Assembly (NCBI GenBank): GCA_002730095.1
Contig: PBZE01000006.1
Coordinates: 1-44,984 of the forward strand
Length of the DNA: 44,984 bases
Direction: 5' to 3'
Source: Methanobacteriota archaeon
GTDB taxonomy: Archaea; Thermoplasmatota; Poseidoniia; Poseidoniales; Thalassarchaeaceae
Numbering within the stretch: the first letter of the stretch is position 1; every line of letters starts with the position of its first letter. Both the position numbers and the translations under genes were made by a program. This document shows positions 34,783-42,585 of the stretch, one piece after another. Below the pieces are notes generated by a model that saw only the letters and a list, made by a program, of their open reading frames with translations, had not been told where the DNA came from and searched no databases.

Positions 34783-35985
34783 ATGGTTGAAAAAATCGAT
34801 GTTTCAGCTCGCGCCGCTGCAATAGAATACGCCATTAGGGACGTAGTAGTTCCAGCAGTTGAGCTGGAGAAAGAGGGACATGAAATAATCAGACTCAATG
34901 TCGGAGACCCTCTAGCATTCGAAGGCCTCCCCACTCCTAGCCATATGATTTCTGCGTACAAGCAAGCTTTGGATAGGCAGGACAACGGATATGGGCCCTC
35001 ATATGGAATTCCTGAGCTCAGGCAGGCAATAGCTGATTCAGAGTCTAGGAAGGGCTGGGCTTGTACTAGTGATGATGTATATGTCACACATGGAGTCACC
35101 GAAGCACTACAGATTTTGTTTGCCGCATTCCTGGAATCAGGAGACAAGGTTCTGGCTCCCGGGCCACACTACCCCCCTTACATGGCATATCCCCAGATGT
35201 ATGGTGCTGAGACGATCGAATACAGACTAGATCCGAATGATGGCTGGCGCATTGATTTTGATGACATAGAATCTAAGATGGACGACAATGTCAGGCTATT
35301 AGTCCTAATTAATCCAAACAATCCAACAGGAAATGTCGCCAGCAAGGAGGAAATAGATGCGCTGATCAAGCTGGCTCAGAAATGGCCGCGATGTACTATA
35401 ATCGCAGACGAGATATATGACGGACTGGATTTTACCGGAGGATTGGTTTCCGCAGCATCGTGTTCTGAAGATGTACCAGTAATCGTATTGAATGGCGTAT
35501 CAAAGGTCTATTTCGCTCCCGGATGGAGGATAGGATACATGGCATGGCATGACCCAAATGGAATATTGGATCTAGTCCGTGATGGTGTTGAGAGGCTATT
35601 GAGGAGCAGACTCTGCGCATCAACTCCAGCACAATTCGGATATCTTGCCGGCCTACTAGACGAATCTGATTGGCTACAAGGACACCGAGAAAGAATAAAG
35701 AAGAGACTCGACCATTGCATCATGAGAATATCGGGAATTGAAGGAATAGAGTGTCAAGAGCCCGGGGGGGCATTCTACTTATTTGTTAGAATTACCAGAA
35801 CGGATCTGTCATCTGATGATAAGAAGTTCGTCCTCGATCTACTGCATGAAAGACACGTCCTAGTAGTACACGGCTCTGGATTCTCTCCGGAGTATGGCAG
35901 TGGTCATTTCAGGATGGTCTGCCTCCCTCCAATAGAAATTCTCGATGAAGCATTCGATAGGATTTCTGATTTCCTAGGGAGATGA
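34783..35985 (+). CDS. PLP-dependent class I/II aminotransferase (alanine/aspartate aminotransferase-like)
   Basis: The 400-residue enzyme belongs to fold-type I aminotransferases. Visible blocks: LNVGDPLAFEG near 39, YGPSYGIPELRQAI, VTHGVTEALQILFAAFL, LINPNNPTGNV, IIADEIYDGLDF, and GVSKVYFAPGWRIGY with the PLP lysine. The closing FRMVCLPP supplies the Arg that binds the substrate carboxylate. The set is closest to archaeal AlaA/AspC-type enzymes that use alanine, aspartate or glutamate with 2-oxo acids. The 4-nt gap after alaS implies one transcript, so it could supply alanine for charging. Exact substrate is not readable. Confidence 0.88.
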   Translation: MVEKIDVSARAAAIEYAIRDVVVPAVELEKEGHEIIRLNVGDPLAFEGLPTPSHMISAYKQALDRQDNGYGPSYGIPELRQAIADSESRKGWACTSDDVYVTHGVTEALQILFAAFLESGDKVLAPGPHYPPYMAYPQMYGAETIEYRLDPNDGWRIDFDDIESKMDDNVRLLVLINPNNPTGNVASKEEIDALIKLAQKWPRCTIIADEIYDGLDFTGGLVSAASCSEDVPVIVLNGVSKVYFAPGWRIGYMAWHDPNGILDLVRDGVERLLRSRLCASTPAQFGYLAGLLDESDWLQGHRERIKKRLDHCIMRISGIEGIECQEPGGAFYLFVRITRTDLSSDDKKFVLDLLHERHVLVVHGSGFSPEYGSGHFRMVCLPPIEILDEAFDRISDFLGR

Positions 35986-36100
35986 TTATCTGGGATTCCT
36001 AGATCGATTCCGAAAACAGAAAACACTTCACAGCATACTCCGTAATAGATGGAGATCCCAGTCTGATGGCTCCATTTCCGATTCATGGAAATATGGACAC

Positions 36101-37084
36101 GTGGCATGGATGGTTGGGGTCTCATGGTTTAATTCCTTTATCTCAAATATCGAGATGAGACTGAGTCTAAGCTTAGGTAGGAAATTAGCACACGCTGCAT
36201 CAGAAACAGAAGAATTTTTCCTAATCAATCAAAATCGCAGGAAGCTCGGCTCGAATATAGAAAGGTGGCAAGGCCTCTCAGAGGACAGGAAGTCTAGGGG
36301 TCTCGGCGATATAGAGGTAATCAATCAGTCATTTGAGACGGCTAATATTCTTGTGAACCGTTTCTCTTCAGGTCCGATGGAGGCAGGCATATTAGCCAGC
36401 TCATGGGAGTTCGCAAAGAAGAAACGGTACAAATTTAGATGGTCAGACTCGGGAGGAGTATTGCTAGTAGATCTCGAACTAGATGACATCACTGTTCCCA
36501 TTCCCGAGGAAATGACATTTAGTTGGAGCAAGGGCTCTTCCGAAGTCATACCCTCCGATGTGGTTAGATGGGAGGACGTAAGGGAATTGGAACTAGGAGG
36601 TTGGGAACTGGATGGAGATAGAAAGGCCATGATACACCGAGATCTTATCCTCAGATTCGAAGAATTCTCAATTCACAATATCCAATCATTGACAGAATCT
36701 AGGTCTGAAGACTATAATTGGGAGTTAGCAGAAGGAAAGAGGGCATTGTGGTGGACCGCACTAGCAGACACCTCAAGGCATCTTTTCATGGAGAGCAAAA
36801 GACATGTAATGATATCAGAGGCCAAAGATTGGATTTCCGTATCCATCCGGAATCTTTCATCATATGGCCTGGGAATGATTTCAGATCCAGAAATAGATTT
36901 GGAAACAGGTGAGCTAAATGCAACCCTGATTGGTACATTTCATCCGGCGATATCAGGGGGAATTATTCTTGGTTGTTGGGAGAGGTCCACTGGTTCCAAA
37001 GGCAGGGTTACAGTTAGTTTAGATGATGGAAAATTAAGGGTAAAAATATCTCCAAAAAGGCCATCTCCCATCAGAGTAGATTAA
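36101..37084 (+). CDS. Protein of unknown function
   Basis: A 327-residue frame with no signal peptide, a possible weak hydrophobic stretch at the start, and a long beta-rich C-terminal half (FKFRWSDSGGVLLVDLELDD is broken by charged turns; SGGIILGCWERSTGSKGRV). The middle carries GGWELDGDRKAMIHRDLILRF and an aromatic-rich helix ALWWTALADTSRHLF. Later ATGs at 36110 and 36155 are possible starts, since the first 18 codons look poorly conserved in character. I recognise no family. It sits between the aminotransferase (about 115 bp) and the TSP3-repeat surface protein, all on the same strand. Confidence 0.6.
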   Translation: MAWMVGVSWFNSFISNIEMRLSLSLGRKLAHAASETEEFFLINQNRRKLGSNIERWQGLSEDRKSRGLGDIEVINQSFETANILVNRFSSGPMEAGILASSWEFAKKKRYKFRWSDSGGVLLVDLELDDITVPIPEEMTFSWSKGSSEVIPSDVVRWEDVRELELGGWELDGDRKAMIHRDLILRFEEFSIHNIQSLTESRSEDYNWELAEGKRALWWTALADTSRHLFMESKRHVMISEAKDWISVSIRNLSSYGLGMISDPEIDLETGELNATLIGTFHPAISGGIILGCWERSTGSKGRVTVSLDDGKLRVKISPKRPSPIRVD

Positions 37085-37101
37085 TCCTGTTCTGTCAAAT
37101 G

Positions 37102-37108
37102 TTATATC
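37102..37108 (+). promoter_or_regulatory. Candidate TATA box for the TSP3-repeat surface protein
   Basis: TTATATC lies 25 bp before the base of the perfect hairpin at 37129-37146, so the transcript would begin at or near that hairpin. Confidence 0.42.
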
Positions 37109-37128
37109 CATCCCCAATGTCATAGGTA

Positions 37129-37146
37129 CGGCCCCCAAGGGGGCCG
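37129..37146 (+). promoter_or_regulatory. GC-only 8-bp hairpin touching the ribosome binding site
   Basis: CGGCCCCC and GGGGGCCG are perfect inverted repeats with loop AA. The last G of the stem is the first of GGGGTG, which lies 5 nt before the ATG at 37157. Such a stable stem would influence ribosome access or protect the 5' end. Confidence 0.55.
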
Positions 37147-37156
37147 GGGTGTAACA

Positions 37157-40100
37157 ATGGCCATGAATCACAATCAATATGCTGTAACAGCCATCGTAGC
37201 GACTCTATGTTTAGCAGGAATTTACACCATAATTGGGGCCGGCTTGTCTACCACCGAATCTGGTGGATTCGAACCAGCTGGTTCCGACGTGGCTGACTTT
37301 GAAGCTACTGGAGAAGGCGGTGTTGACACTGACGAAGATGGCATTCCTGATAGGATGGAAATGACTCTCTATGGAACAGATTGGAGGGAGTTTGACACCG
37401 ATAACGATGGCTTGAATGACGGGTGGGAGATTAGAAATGGCCTCGATCCACTTGATAACGGCGAGCCTGCTGACACTGAGATACCATTCGAGGACACTGA
37501 GAATGAAGATGAGACAGGCGAACAAAATGAAACGTTCCCCAATCCGGACAATGGTCCTTATGGGGATCCAGACAGGGATGGCCTGACCAATACTGAAGAG
37601 GCCGCTTTGGGCACCAAGCCAATGGACGCAGACTCAGACGATGACGGATTGAATGACAAATGGGAATCAACTCACGTCCATGAGATAATCACCCCAAATG
37701 GGGTGCTAAGACTATTGGACCCCCTGAATGCAAACAGGGATTGCTATTTCCTTACTCCTGACGGTTCTGTAAATAGTCAGGGGCCCGATGCTAGGCAGCA
37801 GATTATGAACGAACTAAGTGACTCAGACTGGGACTTGGTTGCTAATGCAGACGGTGAGATTTCGTGTGATGCTGCACTGGATTTAGAGCAACCAACTCCA
37901 GATGGTCTCAGGAATTTCGTAGAGGAGAGATATGACACTAATCCACTTCAGGAAGATAGCGACGGGGATCTAATCGCAGATAGGCATGAAATTGCATTCG
38001 GCGCAATAGAGCTAGGAGTGCACTGTGGAGTTCCCGTTTTCGGTACGATTAGTCTCCAAGCACCATTCCATGAATTCATGGAAGAAGCAGGAGATCTGAC
38101 CTGGTTTGAGCAAGATATGGATGGCGATGGACGCTTGAATGGACCAAGCGACTGGGATACTGATGGCGATGGGATGCCCGACGGTTTCGAATACTGTTAC
38201 GGCGATTTACTAGATCCTTCCAATGCCACTGATGCCTACGGGGATCCCGATGACGACGGCCTAAATAATGTCGAAGAGTACGAAGTCGCATACACATGGG
38301 GTCCCTCGAATTTTACTGATCCGCAGGAATTTGACACCGATAACGATGGAATGCCAGATGGATGGGAGTACCTTAGTGGGATTCATCCAAACGATGGAAG
38401 TAATGCCGATGATGACCCCGATTTTGATGGATACGACTCCGACGGGGATGGAGGAGTCAGGTACTCGGATATGATAGGGGTTTCAACAATACAATCCATC
38501 GTTGTGGATATAGGGGACTATGTCCAAGTCAACAAGACGGTTCTATGGGTTAGAACGGTCCAGGACAGCGAGTATGTCAACATTCCAGTTAAGACCCTAA
38601 CTGCCGGTTGGGTGTACCACATTAACGTGAATGTGGGAGATGAGGTTTCTAGCAGGCTACAGGATCTAATCATTGTTGTTGAGGAGGACGAGAGATTCAC
38701 CAATCTAGATGAGTTCAATGCCAGAGACAGAGATGGCGACGGGGCAGTGGATGGCAGATCTACCGATCCACTATCGCCAGATACCGATGGGGACGGACTT
38801 CTTGATGGAATTGAGGTGAACGGATGGACAATTAGGATAGTCGATCACGGAGTAAGGGATGTAATTGTCAGAAGCGACCCTGGGGCTTATGATACTGACA
38901 GAGATGGGCTGTCCGATGCTGTGGAATATTATGAGACATTCACAAATGCCACCGACAAAGATACCGATTCAGACGGCCTAGAGGATTTTACCGAGGCCAT
39001 TGATGGCTTTATCTGGAATGGTTCAGTCTACTTCACCAACGCGTCAGCTTTCGACTCTGATAATGATGGCCTAGAAGACGGCGAAGAAGTTGTTGATGGG
39101 CAGGACCAATACATTACACATGCCAATAATGCCGATAGCGACGCCGATGGATTGGATGATGGAGGAGAGGTACTCTATGTCCCAAGGCCATGGCAATCCC
39201 CTACTAATCCACTGAACAATGATACTGATGGGGACTCGCAGCCAGATGGATGGGAGATGCAGGTATTCTCAGTTCAGCAGAACACCAATAGCCACAGCCT
39301 TTGGGTAGTTACTGATTGGTGGCTTCCTCCTGGTTGCGACTCTATGATGGAATGTGGACTCGGCCCCGGCGGCTGGATATGGAAGAACTATCTCGATGGC
39401 TTCTCATCTTCCGGAGACAGGGATGGCGATGGAAAAATAGACCCTGAGTATTTCTTGTGGGAGCTGAACATTTCTGGATTCTTCATTCCCGATGGCGGCA
39501 GGTGGGCTTTGGATCCTTCATATGGCTCGATCCCTGACTCCGTCTTCGATATTGACAATGACACGCTCATGAATTCACAAGAGGCCCCTGACAGATGGGA
39601 TACCAATCCCGTATCCCATGACACAGATGGGGACAAGCTGCCTGATGGATGGGAAGTCACCTACTCTGAGGAGTCTCTAATGATGGGTTTGGTCGATAAC
39701 AACACCTTGGACGCCCTTGGCGCAAGAGGGCCGATGGACCCAAGAATGCCAGATTCCGATCTTGATGGAATAGATGATGGACAGGAGGACTTCGACGAGG
39801 ATGGCCTCAATCGAACAAACCTGATGAATAGGTACTGCCCGGGATGGAATAATCCACAAAACTCAGAGTGCCACATAGACCATATGACTGATGCAGGTAA
39901 CAGGTTCTACGATGATCTTGAGAACTACACAAACTTTGAGGAGTACCAAAATGGCACTAATCCAGTGAATGCCGATACCGACGGCGATATATGGGAAGAT
40001 GGCTCAGAGGTTTATCACCAAGATCAGGATGACGATTCGATGTGGGCAGGATGGGAGTATTACTTCGGATTCGACCCCTATGACCCAGCGGACGCTAATG

Positions 40101-40213
40101 TTGACTCAGATGGTGACGGATTCGTCAATAAATGCGAGAACAAATGGAATACCCATCCTAAGGACCCTACAAGCTTCCCTTCACAGGGCGAGCTCTGCGA
40201 TATGTTCAACTAA
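37157..40213 (+). CDS. Secreted or anchored surface protein with ~24 thrombospondin-3-like calcium repeats and a lipoyl-like insert
   Basis: The 1018-residue protein has an N-terminal hydrophobic segment (residues ~8-28, AVTAIVATLCLAGIYTIIGA) that may be a signal or anchor. The rest is a chain of DxDxDGxxD calcium-binding loops of TSP type 3 form (DTDEDGIPD, DTDNDGLND, DPDRDGLTN, DTDGDGMPD, DTDRDGLSD, DSDGDGFVN and others), often followed by WE or GWE. At ~436-512 the pattern is broken by a beta-rich domain resembling a biotinyl/lipoyl or barrel-sandwich fold (IGDYVQVNKTVLWV, then GWVYHINVNVGDEV). Another interruption near 725-800 holds cysteines and Trp. There is no C-terminal helix. Calcium would rigidify the stalk; the partner is unknown. 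GGGGTG sits 5 nt before the ATG. Confidence 0.84.
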   Translation: MAMNHNQYAVTAIVATLCLAGIYTIIGAGLSTTESGGFEPAGSDVADFEATGEGGVDTDEDGIPDRMEMTLYGTDWREFDTDNDGLNDGWEIRNGLDPLDNGEPADTEIPFEDTENEDETGEQNETFPNPDNGPYGDPDRDGLTNTEEAALGTKPMDADSDDDGLNDKWESTHVHEIITPNGVLRLLDPLNANRDCYFLTPDGSVNSQGPDARQQIMNELSDSDWDLVANADGEISCDAALDLEQPTPDGLRNFVEERYDTNPLQEDSDGDLIADRHEIAFGAIELGVHCGVPVFGTISLQAPFHEFMEEAGDLTWFEQDMDGDGRLNGPSDWDTDGDGMPDGFEYCYGDLLDPSNATDAYGDPDDDGLNNVEEYEVAYTWGPSNFTDPQEFDTDNDGMPDGWEYLSGIHPNDGSNADDDPDFDGYDSDGDGGVRYSDMIGVSTIQSIVVDIGDYVQVNKTVLWVRTVQDSEYVNIPVKTLTAGWVYHINVNVGDEVSSRLQDLIIVVEEDERFTNLDEFNARDRDGDGAVDGRSTDPLSPDTDGDGLLDGIEVNGWTIRIVDHGVRDVIVRSDPGAYDTDRDGLSDAVEYYETFTNATDKDTDSDGLEDFTEAIDGFIWNGSVYFTNASAFDSDNDGLEDGEEVVDGQDQYITHANNADSDADGLDDGGEVLYVPRPWQSPTNPLNNDTDGDSQPDGWEMQVFSVQQNTNSHSLWVVTDWWLPPGCDSMMECGLGPGGWIWKNYLDGFSSSGDRDGDGKIDPEYFLWELNISGFFIPDGGRWALDPSYGSIPDSVFDIDNDTLMNSQEAPDRWDTNPVSHDTDGDKLPDGWEVTYSEESLMMGLVDNNTLDALGARGPMDPRMPDSDLDGIDDGQEDFDEDGLNRTNLMNRYCPGWNNPQNSECHIDHMTDAGNRFYDDLENYTNFEEYQNGTNPVNADTDGDIWEDGSEVYHQDQDDDSMWAGWEYYFGFDPYDPADANVDSDGDGFVNKCENKWNTHPKDPTSFPSQGELCDMFN

Positions 40214-40246
40214 AGCACGCCCATTCGCAAATTGAAGGTGTTGAGG

Positions 40247-40717
40247 ATGTCATCATGGGTATTTCCCACGACTGCCGATGTCGGAATACGAACATTTTCA
40301 CAATCACTAAAGGGACTTATTGAGGAAACCACAGCTGGAATTCAACATTACCAAATTCTAAAATCAGGTAATCCAGAAAATAACCCTCCTAGGAGTACGG
40401 GGACCTGGGCTGTACCAACCGGAGGAGATATGGAGAGGGGATTGGTTAGGTGGCTGGAAGAGGTCCTCTACAGGGGTTATGGAGAGGGGCAGTGGCTAGT
40501 AGACTCCTCAATTTCGATCTCCGAAGAGTACGTCACGGGGCATGTCACTTGGGTGGACTCTGATCTAGTGGAGAGAGAAATCGAGGTCAAAGCGATAACT
40601 ATGCACGAATTGATATTGATGGAGGTTGAAGATGGTGAAGTTGTACTAGGGGAGCACCACGGAGTACCAGATTTCGAAGGCCCGGGTTGGATGTCCCAGG
40701 TGATTCTAGATATCTAA
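40247..40717 (+). CDS. Archease, activator of RtcB
   Basis: Archease speeds guanylylation of RtcB and broadens its cofactor use in tRNA splicing. The signature is present: FPTTADVGIRTFSQSLKGL with the metal-binding Asp, LVRWLEEVLYRGYGE, the basic-acidic REIEVKAITMHELIL, and the terminal GPGWMSQVILDI. The length, 156 residues from the ATG at 40247, is near the family's usual ~140. The track uses a TTG five codons upstream; GGTG before the ATG supports the later start. It overlaps the convergent TauE gene by 4 bp. It is about 8.4 kb from rtcB, not in its operon. Confidence 0.88.
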   Translation: MSSWVFPTTADVGIRTFSQSLKGLIEETTAGIQHYQILKSGNPENNPPRSTGTWAVPTGGDMERGLVRWLEEVLYRGYGEGQWLVDSSISISEEYVTGHVTWVDSDLVEREIEVKAITMHELILMEVEDGEVVLGEHHGVPDFEGPGWMSQVILDI

Positions 40718-41445
40718 GAAAGAGCCTCCAAAAGATACAGAATGCCACTGGATATTATTCCAATCATCACACCATTTCTAATCAATAAAGAGTCGAGATT
40801 TTTCAACCAAATCTTACCGACCCTAGCACCTGTAAGTGCCGAAATAACAAGGATCAAAGTCAGCCCATAATGAGAAAATAACTCCTCACTGCGATAGATA
40901 AGATAGACAGGTATTCTTGATAGATCAACACACAGTGCTAAGATACTAGCTGTGGCTGCGTATGCCATTTTATCTGGTATTCTCCGAGCTAGAAACATCG
41001 CTCTTAGAGCTCCTTGATGCCCAGAAAGGCCGCCCATGAATCCCGAACCAAAACCTCCAACTCTATCGTTTGACTCTGGTATTCTGTATCCTGTCCACTT
41101 TTCACTAAGGGTAAGAATTGGAAGAATTATCAAGGCTATGCCGAGAATCCCCAATAGCGGCCTCTGAGGTACCTTACTTTGAAGTAACGCTCCAATTACC
41201 GAACCTAGAATTAGCCAAGCTCCATATCTTCTGAAAGCCTCAAAATCGACGTTATCCCACAGTAAAGCAAGCTTCCCTGCATTATGAGCACCATGTACGA
41301 TAGCAACAACTGCGATCGCCTCATGCGGAGGCATCAATACTAGGACAAGAGGAGTCAGTACCGTCGAAAGTCCGAAACCAGCAGGAACGGTAAGAGCGGC
41401 TGCAATGAAGGCCCCGAAGGTGGCCAACACTAGGAACTCATACAT
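40714..41445 (-). CDS. TauE/SafE-family membrane permease
   Basis: The 243-residue protein has about seven hydrophobic helices and the TauE/SafE layout: GFGLSTVLTPLVLVLMPPHEAIAVVAIVH is split across the first helices, and the second half repeats the pattern with GFGSGFMGGLSGHQGALRAMFL. Members move sulfite, sulfonates or other organic anions across the membrane; the substrate cannot be read. It stands between archease (overlap 4 bp) and guaC on the minus strand, 46 bp after nothing obviously related. Confidence 0.8.
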   Translation of the reverse strand: MYEFLVLATFGAFIAAALTVPAGFGLSTVLTPLVLVLMPPHEAIAVVAIVHGAHNAGKLALLWDNVDFEAFRRYGAWLILGSVIGALLQSKVPQRPLLGILGIALIILPILTLSEKWTGYRIPESNDRVGGFGSGFMGGLSGHQGALRAMFLARRIPDKMAYAATASILALCVDLSRIPVYLIYRSEELFSHYGLTLILVISALTGARVGKIWLKNLDSLLIRNGVMIGIISSGILYLLEALS

Positions 41446-41490
41446 GCCCTAGCGATAGTCTCCACATTAAATTCAGTTTCCCAAATAGAC

Positions 41491-42543
41491 TCACTCTTCA
41501 ACATTGAATCTTTGGTATACTTCATTCGTGGTGCGTGTGACCCTGATGAAAGTAGTACACTTGGGTAGGTCCTTTATCCTCCTAGCCCCAACATAAGAAC
41601 AAGCCGATCTAACTCCGCCCAATATGGACTGTACAGTCTCATCCAGACTCCCTCTATATGGCACTCTCACTTCCTTTCCTTCAGGGGCACGGTGCTTGGC
41701 AACTTCTCCATAATATTCCTGCATGGCTTTTGCAGATGACATCCCGTAGAACGATTTGTACATCTTTCCATTGTCACCTTCAACCAGCTCTCCTCCTGAC
41801 TCGTCATGCCCTGCTAGCATCCCGCCCAACATCACAAAATCTGCTCCCGCCGCGAAGGCCTTGGCAATGTCTCCCGGAGACGAGCAACCCCCATCAGCCA
41901 TTACGTGTCCACCAAGTCCATGAGCGGCATCAGCACATTCAGAAATGGCAGAAAGCTGTGGGTATCCAACGCCCGCTACCTTCCTAGTGGTGCAGACTGA
42001 ACCCGGCCCGATTCCAACCTTGACTATATCAGCGCCAGCTAGTATCAGTGCCTCAGTCATCTCCCTAGTAGCAACATTTCCCGCAGTAATAATCGAATTC
42101 GGGAAATTCTTCCTCACATCCTTGATGAATTCCAAGAAGACTTCCCTGTAACCATTAGCAACATCCACACAAATCATCGACAGCCCATTACTTGTGGCCA
42201 TCTTCTTCTTCAGGAGCTCTAGACTGTCTTCAGTCGATCCACACGTTATGGCCACAAAACCAGGGTCTATCCCCCTCTTCCATGCATCAGAGCACTGTCG
42301 AGTGGAGTAGAATTTCTGTAGACAGGTAAGCATCCCATACTTCTGAAGGACCTCGGCAACCCCGAATACCCCTGTAGTATCCATGTTTGCTGCAACTACT
42401 GGCACTCCTTCCCAAGTCGTATCTGAATGTCTGAACTTGAACTCTCGTACCAAAGTAACATCGGACCTGGAAATCAGTGTACTACGCTTAGGGCGGATTA
42501 ATACATCGTCAAAAGTCAGCTTTACATCATGCTCTATACGCAT
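41491..42543 (-). CDS. guaC: GMP reductase (IMPDH/GMPR family)
   Basis: GMP reductase converts GMP to IMP with NADPH and release of ammonia, returning guanine nucleotides to the purine pool. The 350-residue protein lacks the CBS insert of IMPDH and follows E. coli GuaC: LTFDDVLIRPKRSTL, VPVVAANMDTTG, KVGIGPGSVCTTRKVAGVGYPQ with the catalytic Cys, and VMLGGMLAGHDESGG. The ending FIRVTRTTNEVYQRF is also GuaC-like. The KVAGVGYPQL reading rather than the IMPDH pattern supports GMPR over IMPDH. It is a separate minus-strand gene, 42 bp after the ELWxxDGT lipoprotein gene. Confidence 0.9.
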   Translation of the reverse strand: MRIEHDVKLTFDDVLIRPKRSTLISRSDVTLVREFKFRHSDTTWEGVPVVAANMDTTGVFGVAEVLQKYGMLTCLQKFYSTRQCSDAWKRGIDPGFVAITCGSTEDSLELLKKKMATSNGLSMICVDVANGYREVFLEFIKDVRKNFPNSIITAGNVATREMTEALILAGADIVKVGIGPGSVCTTRKVAGVGYPQLSAISECADAAHGLGGHVMADGGCSSPGDIAKAFAAGADFVMLGGMLAGHDESGGELVEGDNGKMYKSFYGMSSAKAMQEYYGEVAKHRAPEGKEVRVPYRGSLDETVQSILGGVRSACSYVGARRIKDLPKCTTFIRVTRTTNEVYQRFNVEE

Positions 42544-42585
42544 TGGAACCTTACTACTCCAACGAAGGTGAGCTTATGACGATTA

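Noticed and set aside
37157-40213. Tandem DNA repeat or CRISPR-like array
   Set aside because: The repetition is at protein level (DxDxDG loops) with varied codons and irregular spacing; no conserved DNA repeat-spacer pattern.
41491-42543. IMP dehydrogenase
   Set aside because: Length, lack of CBS domains and C-terminal sequence fit GMP reductase better.
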